DNA of 57,418 nt from Anaerolineae bacterium (lineage in GTDB: Bacteria; Chloroflexota; Anaerolineae; Aggregatilineales; Ch27). The position numbers and the translations under genes were made by a program. Below the pieces are notes generated by a model that was not told the origin of the DNA, searched no databases, and saw nothing but the letters and a program-made list of their open reading frames with translations. The stretch spans positions 1 to 57,418 of the forward strand of contig JABLXG010000024.1 of NCBI GenBank assembly GCA_013178165.1, written 5' to 3'. This document shows positions 25,476 through 33,719 of this stretch, in pieces; position 1 is the first letter of the stretch, and each line of letters starts with the position of its first letter.

Positions 25476-27083
25476 ATGCCCAACAGAAGCACTTACGGGC
25501 TGGGGAATCACGGATTTACCAATCTGGAGCGCGAATACTGGAATCTGACGACCCCCGCGCTCTACGAGCAGATTGTGCGCTTCCGCGAGGGTGTGCTGGC
25601 CCATCATGGGCCGATCGTCGTCCGCACCGGCCAGCACACCGGCCGCTCGCCCCGGGACAAGTTCATCGTTGATGAGCCGTCTACATCCCAGGATATCTGG
25701 TGGGGGGATGTCAACCGACCGATCGATGCGGCGCACTTTGCCGGGCTGAAGCAGCGCCTGCTAGCCTACTTTCAGAACCGGGCAGCCTTTGTGCAGGATA
25801 TGTATGTCGGGCGCGACCCGGCGTACCGGCTGCCCGTGCGCATCATCACCGAAACAGCCTGGCATAGCTTATTTGCCCGCAATATGTTCAGCCTGCCGGC
25901 GCCCGATGCACTGATCACCCACGTGCCAGAATATACGGTTATCAACGCGCCGTCATTCCATGCGCTTCCCCAACTGGATAACGTCAACTCGTCGGCTTTC
26001 ATCCTGATCAGCTTCGCGGAACGGTTGATCTTGATCGGCGGGACGAGCTACGCCGGAGAGATCAAGAAGTCCCTCTTCAGTGTGATGAACTACCTGATGC
26101 CCCTGCGCGGCGTATTGCCCATGCATTGCTCCGCCAACTATGGCGAGAACGAGGACGATGTGGCGATCTTCTTCGGCCTCTCCGGCACGGGCAAGACCAC
26201 ACTATCCGCCGATTCCACCCGCACGCTGATCGGCGATGACGAACATGGCTGGTCAGAGACGGGCATCTTCAATTTCGAAGGGGGGTGTTACGCCAAAGTG
26301 ATCCGCCTCGACCCGGCTGGCGAGCCGGAGATCTACCAGGCCACCCGCCGCTTCGGCACCATCCTGGAAAATGTTGTCATCGACCAGGACAGCCGGCGGG
26401 TTGACCTGAATGATAGCACCCACACGGAAAATACCCGCGCCTCCTATCCCCTCAGCCATATCCCTAACGCTTCCAGCACAGGCATGGCCGGTCATCCCCG
26501 TTATGTCATCTTCCTGACCGCGGACGCTTTTGGCGTGCTGCCGCCGGTTAGCCGCCTGACGCCGGAACAAGCCCAGTATCACTTCCTTTCCGGCTATACG
26601 GCCAGAGTAGCCGGTACGGAGAAAGGCATGGGGGAAGAACCGCAGGCTACCTTCAGCGCTTGTTTTGGGGCGCCGTTCATGGTGCATCCCCCACAGCGCT
26701 ATGCCCAGATGCTGGCTGAGCGATTAGCCCGGCATAAATCGCAGGTCTGGCTGGTCAATACCGGCTGGACGGGCGGCCCGTATGGGGTAGGGCAACGCAT
26801 GGCACTGGGGTACACACGGGCGATGATCCGCGCCATTCTGAGCGGCGAACTGGAAGGCGTAGCGATGCGGCTAGACCCGATTTTCGGGTTGCAGGTGCCG
26901 CAGCACGTCCCCGGTGTTCCGGAAGATATCCTTGACCCGCGCCTGACCTGGGCGGACGGGGATGCTTACGATCGCCAGGCGGTGCATCTGGCGGGGCTGT
27001 TCCACAAGAACTTCGCTCGCTTTGCGGCGGATGTACCGGCGGAGGTCAGGGCTGCCGGGCCAGTGATAGCCTCCGGGGAGTAA
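25476..27083 (+). CDS. pckA: Phosphoenolpyruvate carboxykinase (ATP)
   Basis: A 535-residue enzyme that makes PEP from oxaloacetate with ATP, the entry step of gluconeogenesis. Visible marks: RTGQHTGRSPRDKFIV near the N-terminus, GGTSYAGEIKKSLFSVMNY (metal and substrate loop), P-loop GLSGTGKTTL near residue 233, and the ATP-class motif DDEHGW soon after. AGGGAGG lies 6 bases before ATG 25476, which also gives the standard N-terminus; an earlier ATG at 25434 falls in the terminator region. With ppdK next door it can supply or draw on the PEP pool. A two-way hairpin separates it from the converging rbsK. Confidence 0.96.
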   Translation: MPNRSTYGLGNHGFTNLEREYWNLTTPALYEQIVRFREGVLAHHGPIVVRTGQHTGRSPRDKFIVDEPSTSQDIWWGDVNRPIDAAHFAGLKQRLLAYFQNRAAFVQDMYVGRDPAYRLPVRIITETAWHSLFARNMFSLPAPDALITHVPEYTVINAPSFHALPQLDNVNSSAFILISFAERLILIGGTSYAGEIKKSLFSVMNYLMPLRGVLPMHCSANYGENEDDVAIFFGLSGTGKTTLSADSTRTLIGDDEHGWSETGIFNFEGGCYAKVIRLDPAGEPEIYQATRRFGTILENVVIDQDSRRVDLNDSTHTENTRASYPLSHIPNASSTGMAGHPRYVIFLTADAFGVLPPVSRLTPEQAQYHFLSGYTARVAGTEKGMGEEPQATFSACFGAPFMVHPPQRYAQMLAERLARHKSQVWLVNTGWTGGPYGVGQRMALGYTRAMIRAILSGELEGVAMRLDPIFGLQVPQHVPGVPEDILDPRLTWADGDAYDRQAVHLAGLFHKNFARFAADVPAEVRAAGPVIASGE

Positions 27084-27096
27084 GGGGATATTATCA

Positions 27097-27142
27097 GGCG
27101 AGGCTGTCCGCCCGGCGACTGTGCGGGCCGGGCAGCCTCGCC
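27097..27142. terminator. Two-way terminator-like hairpin between pckA and rbsK
   Basis: GGCGAGGCTG (27097-27106) pairs perfectly with CAGCCTCGCC (27133-27142); an inner CCCGGC/GCCGGG stem extends it. It fills the 72-base gap between two converging genes. No T-run. Confidence 0.55.
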
Positions 27143-27155
27143 CTGCAGCAGGCAA

Positions 27156-28070
27156 TTAGCGCCGCAGGAAGGCTTCCACTTCGGCGCGGGTGGGCATGGA
27201 TTCGGTGGCTCCTGGCCGGGTGACGCTGATCGCGCCGGTGGCACTGGCAAAGCGGATCGCCTCCGCCAGCGGTCTCCCCTCCGCCAGCGCGACGGCCAGC
27301 CCGCCATTGAAGGCGTCCCCGGCCCCGGTGGTATCCACAACCTTATCTACCCTGAATGCCGGGAAGTGCTGTGGCCCGCTGTCGTTGTAGAGCAACACGC
27401 CTTCGCTGCCAAGCGTCATGACCACGGTGTTGGCCCCATGGGCGCGGAGCGCGGCGCAAGCTTCCGTGGCGTTGACGCTGGAAACACCGGTGATGATGGC
27501 TGCCTCGGTCTGATTGGGGGTGATGATGTCTACCAGGGCCAGCAGGTCAGGCGTGAGCGGTTGGCCCGGGGCGGGGTTCAGGATAGTGGTGACCCCGTGC
27601 TGGCGGGCGATCTGCAGGCCGCGGCGGACGGCATCCGGCGGCGTCTCCAGCTGGGTCAAGAAGACCCGCGAGGCGGCGATGGCCGATTCAGCACGCTCGA
27701 CATCGGCGGGGGAGACGCGCCAGTTGGCTCCTGAGGCTACGACAATGATGTTCTCGCCATGATCATCAACAATGATCGTGGCGACGCCGGTGGGGGCCTC
27801 GCCGTCCTGGATCACGTAGTCGGTTGCGATCCCGGCTTCCTGCCAGACTTTGAGCGCCATCTCACCAAACATATCACGCCCGATGCGCCCGACAAAAGTC
27901 ACCGCTGCGCCGACCCGTGCCGCGGCCACAGCCTGGTTGGACCCTTTGCCGCCGGGGCCGGTTTTGAATCCGCTGCCCAGGATGGTTTCGCCAGGCTGGG
28001 GGATGCGCGGGCTGAAAGTCACCAGATCAGTGTTGTAGCTGCCCAGGACAACGATACGCGGTTTGTCCAT
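27156..28070 (-). CDS. rbsK: Ribokinase-family (PfkB) sugar kinase
   Basis: A 304-residue carbohydrate kinase that phosphorylates ribose or a similar sugar. The two PfkB signatures are present: GGKGSNQAVAAARVG near the N-terminus and DTTGAGDAFNGGLAVAL near the C-terminus, whose Asp (in GAGD) is the catalytic base. SYNTDLV and PGETILGSGF near the start favour ribokinase over fructokinase. AAGGAG lies 7 bases upstream of ATG 28070, which rules out the longer reading from 28133. No ribose transporter or ribose regulator is adjacent, so ribose is the best guess, not proven. Confidence 0.88.
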   Translation of the reverse strand: MDKPRIVVLGSYNTDLVTFSPRIPQPGETILGSGFKTGPGGKGSNQAVAAARVGAAVTFVGRIGRDMFGEMALKVWQEAGIATDYVIQDGEAPTGVATIIVDDHGENIIVVASGANWRVSPADVERAESAIAASRVFLTQLETPPDAVRRGLQIARQHGVTTILNPAPGQPLTPDLLALVDIITPNQTEAAIITGVSSVNATEACAALRAHGANTVVMTLGSEGVLLYNDSGPQHFPAFRVDKVVDTTGAGDAFNGGLAVALAEGRPLAEAIRFASATGAISVTRPGATESMPTRAEVEAFLRR

Positions 28071-28131
28071 GGAAGTCTCCTTCACAGAAGCGGGTAGGCT
28101 GACCTGCGTGCGAATGTACCCACCCCAACCC

Positions 28132-28166
28132 AAAAACGCAACGAGGGCGGCGCCATCAGCCGCCCT
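28132..28166 (-). terminator. Terminator after the btuC-btuF operon
   Basis: On the minus strand AGGGCGGC (28166-28159) pairs with GCCGCCCT (28151-28144), followed within 8 bases by TTTTT (28136-28132). It lies 27 bases after the btuF stop. Confidence 0.6.
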
Positions 28167-28192
28167 TGCCTGTATTCGGGTGTTTGGGGTGC

Positions 28193-29959
28193 TTATGACC
28201 CGGCGAGTTCGGGGTACAGGATGGCAAACAGGTCTTCCACCCCATCCACAATGTAGTGGCTGACGGCGCTGAGGTGCGCATCATTGCCGACGCTGACCCG
28301 CCCCTCGCGGACGGCGGTCAACCCCTGCACAGCAGGATCGGCCTGCCATGCCGTGATGTCCACCCAACTGGACAGGACGATAACCTCCGGGTCGAGCGTG
28401 AGCAGGGTTTCTGCGTCCACCTGTTTCCAGCCGTCAAGCCCGGCGGCGCAGGCGGCATTGACACCCCCGGCACGGCTGATCATGTCATCCAGCGTTGTCT
28501 GGCAACCGGCAATCCAGTTGTCCGTGGCGAGGTAGATCAGGCTTTTGCGCTGTTCCAGGATAGCGGTTTGTCCAGCGATAGCCTCCAGGCGATCGGTGAG
28601 ATCGCCGACTAGGCGCTGGGCAGTGGCCCGAACGCCCAGAACCTGTCCCAGCCAGGTGATGTTGTCCAGCATGGCCGGGACGCTGGTGAAATCGCCGACG
28701 GCGATCACCGGGATGCCCGCAGCGGTAAGCTGCTGGCGCACCGCTTCATCAGTGAACGTAGCGGCCAGGACGAGGTCGGGTTCCAGGGCGATGATCTGTT
28801 CCGGATCGGCCTCCACGCGGGTCGGGGTGAAAGCGGTGAGCAGCGCTGTCGCGGCCAGGTTGCTGATGCCAGAGGCATCTGCCAGATGGCTCAGGGCGGC
28901 TACGCGCCCCGGTTCATCAGCGAGCAGGGCGGCCAGCAGTTCATCAGTGCCAAGGGTGAGGCTGACGATGGCCTCCGGGCGGGCGGGCAGCGTGACCTGC
29001 TGCCCCAGAGCGTCGGTGACGGTCAGCGGATAGGCCGGGTAGCGATCAGGGTAGAGGAAGGCCGCGACATCGGCGACGCCTTCAGCGATGAAGTGGCTGG
29101 TGGTGGAGAGGTGAGCGTCATTGACTACATAGACCCGGTTGGTGCGGACGGCCTGTAAATCTGCGTAGGCAGGGTTCTGACGGAAAGTCTCGGCGAATCC
29201 AGGGTCCCAGGGTGTCCAGCCGGTCAGGAGAATGACGTCAGGGTCCTGTTCCAGGATGAATTCATCGCCGAGCGGGTCGTACTGGGAGGCGCCGGCCTCT
29301 GCCGCAATGTCGATTCCGCCGGCTGCGGCAATAACTTCGGCGATGGTAGAAGGCGTCCCGCTGGTGTAGTTGCCCGGCGTCAGGAAGAGCACTTGCACCG
29401 GTTCGACTCCGGCGACTGCTTCGCTGACAGCGGCGATTTGCGCCTGCATCGCCGTGACCAGCGCCTCAGCTTCCGCCTCTTCGCCGACCAGTTCACCCAA
29501 CATTCGCACGGCCTCCGCAATCGGTTCCAGGCCAACAGGAGCGGGCATCAGAAAAACGGTCAGCCCGGCATCGCGCAACTGCTGCACAACGGCGGGGTCT
29601 GTCCAGCTGGCGACAATGATGAGGTCTGGCTCCAGGCTGATCAGCAACTCAGGATCGGCGGTGAGCCGGTGCGGTACCAGCGCAGCTCTGGAGGCTACGT
29701 TGCTGATCCCAGGATCGTCGGCCAGGGTTGTGACGCCGATCAGGCGCTCCGGTTCCAGTAGCGAGAGCAGGATTTCATCGGAAGCGATAGTGACGCTGGC
29801 GATCCGGGTTGGCGGGGCGTCCAGCGTGACCGGCTGGCCTGCCGCGTCGATGATCGTGCGCGGCCACTGGCCGCTCTGGGCCTGGGCTGGCTGCGGCAGG
29901 CTGATTGCCGCGATCAGAGTAACGAAGGACAGCAGAATGACGATGCGTAAGGCTTTCAT
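28193..29959 (-). CDS. btuF: Cobalamin-type binding protein with two tandem substrate-binding domains
   Basis: A 588-residue exported protein. After a signal sequence (about 1-28, ending AQAQS) come two full helical-backbone binding domains of the BtuF/FecB type: residues about 34-305 (starting IIDAAGQPVTLDAPPTRIAS) and about 308-588 (starting TVTDALGQQVTLPARPEAIV). Each has its own LEPDL(I/V)(I/L) motif and its own GLTVFLM/GIPVIAV hinge region, so the gene arose by internal duplication. Single-domain BtuF is about half this length. No lipobox Cys is present, which is odd in a presumed one-membrane cell; the signal helix may stay as an anchor. ATG 29959 has GGGAG upstream. It is downstream of btuC in one riboswitch-controlled operon. 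Confidence 0.88.
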   Translation of the reverse strand: MKALRIVILLSFVTLIAAISLPQPAQAQSGQWPRTIIDAAGQPVTLDAPPTRIASVTIASDEILLSLLEPERLIGVTTLADDPGISNVASRAALVPHRLTADPELLISLEPDLIIVASWTDPAVVQQLRDAGLTVFLMPAPVGLEPIAEAVRMLGELVGEEAEAEALVTAMQAQIAAVSEAVAGVEPVQVLFLTPGNYTSGTPSTIAEVIAAAGGIDIAAEAGASQYDPLGDEFILEQDPDVILLTGWTPWDPGFAETFRQNPAYADLQAVRTNRVYVVNDAHLSTTSHFIAEGVADVAAFLYPDRYPAYPLTVTDALGQQVTLPARPEAIVSLTLGTDELLAALLADEPGRVAALSHLADASGISNLAATALLTAFTPTRVEADPEQIIALEPDLVLAATFTDEAVRQQLTAAGIPVIAVGDFTSVPAMLDNITWLGQVLGVRATAQRLVGDLTDRLEAIAGQTAILEQRKSLIYLATDNWIAGCQTTLDDMISRAGGVNAACAAGLDGWKQVDAETLLTLDPEVIVLSSWVDITAWQADPAVQGLTAVREGRVSVGNDAHLSAVSHYIVDGVEDLFAILYPELAGS

Positions 29960-30001
29960 GGCTTTCTCCCTCAACCAGTAGCTAGGACGATGGACGCTGG
30001 C

Positions 30002-31099
30002 CTACAGCGAAACGAACTGGCGGCGGTTGCGCCAGAGCAAAAACAGGAAGAAAGGTGCGCCCAGCAGGGCGGTGATCAGGCCGACCTGCAGTTCGGCGGG
30101 TTGCAGGGCCAGGCGAGCGATTGTGTCACAGACAACCAGCAACGTTGCGCCGCCAAGCGCGCTGGCTGGCAACAGCACACGGTGGTCAGGACCGATGATC
30201 AGGCGCAGGGCATGAGGCACGATCAGGCCCACAAAACCGACCCCGCCTGCCACGCTGACCGCGGCACCTGTCAACAATGAGGCCAGGGCCAGCAGGATTA
30301 CCCGTGTGCGGGCGACGTTGACTCCCAGGCCCTGCGCTGTTTCCTCCCCCAGCAACAGCAGGTTCAGGTCACGGCTGAAGGCCGTCAGCAACAAGATGCC
30401 GGTCAGGACTGGCAAGATCAGTACATTGAGGTGCTCGCTGCCGCGCCCGCGCAGGCCACCCACCAGCCAGGTGAGGATGGCCTGTACCTCTCCGAATTCA
30501 GCGCCAAGCAGCAGGATGGCAGAGGTGACGGCCCCCATAAACGAGTTAACGGCCACCCCAGCCAGCAACAGGGTGGGAATCTGGGTGCGGCCATTGACCA
30601 GCGAAAGGGTGTAGACGATAGTGACGGCAACCATGCCACCGATGAAAGCGGCCAGAGGCAGCGCCCACAGGCTACCCGCTGCCAGACCGCTGGTCAGGGC
30701 GATCACCGCGCCCAGCCCACCGCCGGCGCTGACGCCAATGATGCCGGGATCGGCCAGCGGGTTGCGGAAGATACCCTGCATGGTTGCCCCGGCAATGGCC
30801 AGCGCAGCGCCGACAAAGATACCCACCAGGGCGCGGGGCAGCCGGACCATGACCACGATACGCACCTGAGCTTCGGGAAATTCGCCCAGACCGGGGATGC
30901 CGAGTCGGGCCAGCAGGATGCGGGCAACATCGCCGGCAGGGATGGCTGATGAGCCACTGCTGACGGAGAAGATCACTGCCAGCACCAGCAGGATCAACAG
31001 CGCTCCACTGACGATGATCAGTCGCTGCCTGACGGGACGGTCAGCCAGCCAGAAGGCGGGAGAGGTTTCTGCATGATGAGAAAACAATGCCCGCTCCAT
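30002..31099 (-). CDS. btuC: FecCD/BtuC-type ABC permease (vitamin B12 uptake)
   Basis: A 365-residue permease with about ten membrane helices. Family marks include RLPRALVGIFVGAALAIAGA, MQGIFRNPLADPGIIGVSAG and, near the C-terminus, GGVGFVGLIVPHALRLIIG, the coupling region that contacts the ATPase. It imports cobalamin or a related corrinoid with BtuF and BtuD. The cobalamin riboswitch upstream supports this substrate over iron. The start region can be locked in a hairpin (31090-31118). The gene is first in the leftward operon; btuF follows after 42 bases. The ATPase gene is missing from this operon and is most simply supplied by the gene at 21637. Confidence 0.93.
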   Translation of the reverse strand: MERALFSHHAETSPAFWLADRPVRQRLIIVSGALLILLVLAVIFSVSSGSSAIPAGDVARILLARLGIPGLGEFPEAQVRIVVMVRLPRALVGIFVGAALAIAGATMQGIFRNPLADPGIIGVSAGGGLGAVIALTSGLAAGSLWALPLAAFIGGMVAVTIVYTLSLVNGRTQIPTLLLAGVAVNSFMGAVTSAILLLGAEFGEVQAILTWLVGGLRGRGSEHLNVLILPVLTGILLLTAFSRDLNLLLLGEETAQGLGVNVARTRVILLALASLLTGAAVSVAGGVGFVGLIVPHALRLIIGPDHRVLLPASALGGATLLVVCDTIARLALQPAELQVGLITALLGAPFFLFLLWRNRRQFVSL

Positions 31100-31118
31100 T
31101 TCTTACACCGGGAGCGGG
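31090..31118 (-). promoter_or_regulatory. Hairpin covering the btuC start codon (riboswitch output)
   Basis: On the minus strand CCCGCTCC (31118-31111) pairs perfectly with GGAGCGGG (31097-31090). The last base of the btuC ATG (31099-31097) is part of the stem and the spacer before the ATG forms the loop. There is no T-run here, so output is probably at translation. Confidence 0.5.
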
Positions 31119-31134
31119 GCATCATGTACGCCAC

Positions 31135-31382
31135 AGTCGTACACGGGGGTCTCGTTGCCGATCGCCGGGCAACGGTCCCCAGCGATACAGCAGCAGTTCC
31201 CGGCCCCACTCCACGAAGGCCAGAACTCGGTTCAAGGCGGGCGTCCGGGCTTGCGTTTCCTGCTGCTGAGGAACCGCTTACCGTTGCGGGGCAGCGTCGG
31301 ACTTGCACCGACTTCGCCATTGTGTCCTGCCATCCGGGGCGAGCGGACACCTTGACCGGAGCAACTGTCAGCTTGTGAACTG
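31135..31382 (-). promoter_or_regulatory. Cobalamin riboswitch upstream of btuC-btuF
   Basis: On the minus strand the core reads GGCGAAGTCGGTGCAAGTCC then GACGCTGCCCCGCAACGG (31318-31281), the cobalamin riboswitch signature, and a B12-box-like AAGCCCGGACGCCCGCC lies at about 31252-31236. Edges are approximate. It starts right after a near-perfect promoter and ends before the btuC start. A GTTGCC/GGCAAC hairpin (about 31156-31175) may belong to the switching region. Confidence 0.92.
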
Positions 31383-31388
31383 GAAATT

Positions 31389-31417
31389 ACTGTAGCATCA
31401 GGCTAGGGGGCTGTCAA
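31389..31417 (-). promoter_or_regulatory. Strong promoter of the btuC-btuF operon
   Basis: On the minus strand a perfect -35 TTGACA (31417-31412), a spacer of exactly 17 bases, and -10 TACAGT (31394-31389) preceded by TGC, making an extended -10. Transcription would start near 31382, at the riboswitch edge. It is one of the two best promoters in the window. Confidence 0.78.
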
Positions 31418-31556
31418 GAAACGCCTGGCATGCGGCATGGTGCAGAGACCAGGAGACTGGGAGGCTGGAGGTCCGGAGTGGCTCTGTAGCCGGCAGCGTG
31501 CACCTATTAGTCCTTGTTAACCTGGACAGGCGCCCTTGCTGGTTGCCGGTGGTTGG

Positions 31557-31585
31557 TTGCAGGCCCGGATTCGCTTCTGTACAAT
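31557..31585 (+). promoter_or_regulatory. Candidate promoter of the amylosucrase gene
   Basis: TTGCAG (31557-31562), 17-base spacer, TACAAT (31580-31585), about 100 bases before the gene. The stretch 31418-31556, between the two divergent promoters, shows nothing else that I recognise. Confidence 0.4.
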
Positions 31586-31687
31586 ACCGCTCTGTGCCCG
31601 GTGATCAAGCCGGGCGCTGCGCAGGCTGTGGAACTCCAGCCGAGATTCGGGTTTTGCCGCTTTTTTGCTTGCACAACAGGGTGGGGT

Positions 31688-33643
31688 ATGGGTGATGATG
31701 CCTGGGTGATCCGTGAGGCGCAGGTCAGTCTGGAACGTCTGCTGCCACGCCTGCAGCCGGAAGTTCCAGATCGTGCTGACTGGCAGGCCTTTGAGCGGCG
31801 GCTGCGCCTGCAGTTCCCGCGACTGTTCCGGTTGTTGCTGCATCTTTACGGGTGGCGGTACGACTTCTTCTACCATCTGGAGCAAATCCTGCTGGGCGCG
31901 GCGCGGATGTATCGTGAACGCCCGGCAGAACTGAAAGCCCTGGATATTCAGCGAGAAGCTGATCCGCTGTGGTTCCAGCGCGAATCGATGATGGGCGGCG
32001 TATGCTATGTGGATCGGTTCGCCGGTACGTTACAGGGCGTCCGTGAACGTATCCCTTACTTTCAGGAACTCGGATTGACGTATCTGCACCTGATGCCTCT
32101 CTTCCTGGCTCCGGCGGAAAACAACGATGGCGGCTATGCGGTCAGCAGTTATCGGGAAGTCAACCCATCGCTGGGCAGCATGCACGATCTGCGCGCGCTG
32201 GCGACCGACCTTCGCCGTCATTGGATCAGCCTGGTGCTCGATTTTGTCTTCAACCATACCTCTAATGAGCACGAATGGGCACAGCGGGCGCTGGCCGGGG
32301 AGGAACGCTACCAGGCCTACTACCTGATGTTCGATGACCGCACGTTGCCGGATCAGTATGAGCGCCATCTGCGTGAAATCTTCCCGGAGCAGGACCCCGG
32401 CAGTTTCACCTACCTGCCGCAGATCAACAAGTGGGTGTGGACGACCTTCCGGCACTTTCAGTGGGACCTGAATTACGCCAACCCAGAAGTCTTCGGGGCG
32501 ATGCTGCAGGAGATGTTGTTCCTGGCCAACCAGGGGGTGGAAGTCCTGAGGCTGGACGCTGTGGCCTTTGTGTGGAAGCAGATGGGCACCACCTGCGAGA
32601 ATCTGCCGGAAGCGCATATGATCATCCAGGCGTTCAACGCCCTGGCTCAGGTGGTTGCGCCGGCGATGGTTTTCAAGTCGGAAGCGATTGTGCATCCCGA
32701 CTTTGTGGCTCAGTATATTGGCTGGGAGGAGTGCCCACTTTCCTACAATCCTACGCTGATGAATCTGCTCTGGGAAGCGCTGGCCACCCGTGAGGTGCGC
32801 CTGCTGCGGCATTCGATGATCAAACGCCTGCCGATCCCGGCTGATTGCGCCTGGGTGAACTATGTGCGCTGCCATGATGATATTGGCTGGAGTTTTGCCG
32901 ATGAGGATGCCGCCGAACTGGACATCAACGGCTTCGACCACCGGCAGTTTCTCAACGATTTCTACACAGGCCGGTTTCCGGGCAGTTTCGCCAGCGGACT
33001 GCCGTTCAACTACAATCCGCGCACGCGGGACATGCGGATATCGGGCATGGCGGCATCGCTGGCTGGTCTGGAGCAGGCCCTGCAACGCGCTGATCCCCTG
33101 CTGATCGAGCACGCCGTGCGGCGTATCCTGCTGATTCACAGCATTATCCTCAGCATTGGCGGCATCCCCCTGCTTTACCTGGGGGATGAACTGGGCACGA
33201 TCAACGACTATCGCTACCGGCAGAATCCGGCCATTGCCGATGATAGCCGCTGGGTACACCGGCCAGTCTTTGACTGGCAGCGGGCCGCCGAACGCACCGA
33301 TCCGGCGACATTGACCGGACGCATCTTTCAGACACTCACACGCCTGATTGCGGTGCGCAAAGTATGCCCGGCCCTTGCTAATGGCCAGACCGAGTGCTTC
33401 GATACTGGTAATCCCCATGTTTTCGGGTATGTGCGGCAGGGCAGGGTGCTGGCGCTGGCGAACTTCTCTGAGCATTCCCAGCCAGTAGCGCCAACAGTGC
33501 TGGCGCAACACTGGTCGATTCCCCGGCGCGTGGTGAACCTGGTCACTGGTCAGCTTCAGCCCATCGGCGAGATTCTGGAGCTGGAGGCGTACCAGTTTCT
33601 GTGGCTGGCTGAGGCGGATGCAACGGGTCAGCAGGTGCCATAA
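31688..33643 (+). CDS. Amylosucrase (GH13)
   Basis: A 651-residue alpha-amylase-family enzyme that builds alpha-1,4-glucan from sucrose and releases fructose. It matches the amylosucrase subfamily closely: nucleophile Asp290 in RLDAVAFVWKQMG, acid/base Glu332 in FKSEAIVHPD and transition-state Asp397 in RCHDDIGWSF. Each is shifted by exactly four from the residues I recall for the Neisseria polysaccharea enzyme (286, 328, 393). The N-terminal helical domain (about 1-90) and the LYLGDELGTINDY segment also fit. ATG 31688 gives the normal length; a longer frame upstream covers the promoter. No signal peptide, so it acts on internal sucrose. Sucrose phosphorylase or sucrose hydrolase are less likely. 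Confidence 0.93.
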   Translation: MGDDAWVIREAQVSLERLLPRLQPEVPDRADWQAFERRLRLQFPRLFRLLLHLYGWRYDFFYHLEQILLGAARMYRERPAELKALDIQREADPLWFQRESMMGGVCYVDRFAGTLQGVRERIPYFQELGLTYLHLMPLFLAPAENNDGGYAVSSYREVNPSLGSMHDLRALATDLRRHWISLVLDFVFNHTSNEHEWAQRALAGEERYQAYYLMFDDRTLPDQYERHLREIFPEQDPGSFTYLPQINKWVWTTFRHFQWDLNYANPEVFGAMLQEMLFLANQGVEVLRLDAVAFVWKQMGTTCENLPEAHMIIQAFNALAQVVAPAMVFKSEAIVHPDFVAQYIGWEECPLSYNPTLMNLLWEALATREVRLLRHSMIKRLPIPADCAWVNYVRCHDDIGWSFADEDAAELDINGFDHRQFLNDFYTGRFPGSFASGLPFNYNPRTRDMRISGMAASLAGLEQALQRADPLLIEHAVRRILLIHSIILSIGGIPLLYLGDELGTINDYRYRQNPAIADDSRWVHRPVFDWQRAAERTDPATLTGRIFQTLTRLIAVRKVCPALANGQTECFDTGNPHVFGYVRQGRVLALANFSEHSQPVAPTVLAQHWSIPRRVVNLVTGQLQPIGEILELEAYQFLWLAEADATGQQVP

Positions 33644-33655
33644 ATCGCTGACTTA

Positions 33656-33664
33656 TGGTATCAT
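33656..33664 (+). promoter_or_regulatory. Extended -10 promoter element (TGGTATCAT)
   Basis: TGG-TATCAT, identical to the element at 4193, lies 55 bases before the FHA-receiver gene and 12 bases after the amylosucrase stop. No good -35. Confidence 0.45.
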
Positions 33665-33719
33665 GCCCTCAGAACGGAGCAGTGGCCTCTACAAGGGGCC
33701 TCTACGAGGATCGCAGGGC

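Noticed and set aside
32030-33511. A 493-codon minus-strand frame opposite amylosucrase
   Set aside because: It lies inside a gene whose catalytic residues are all confirmed; no domain is seen in it.
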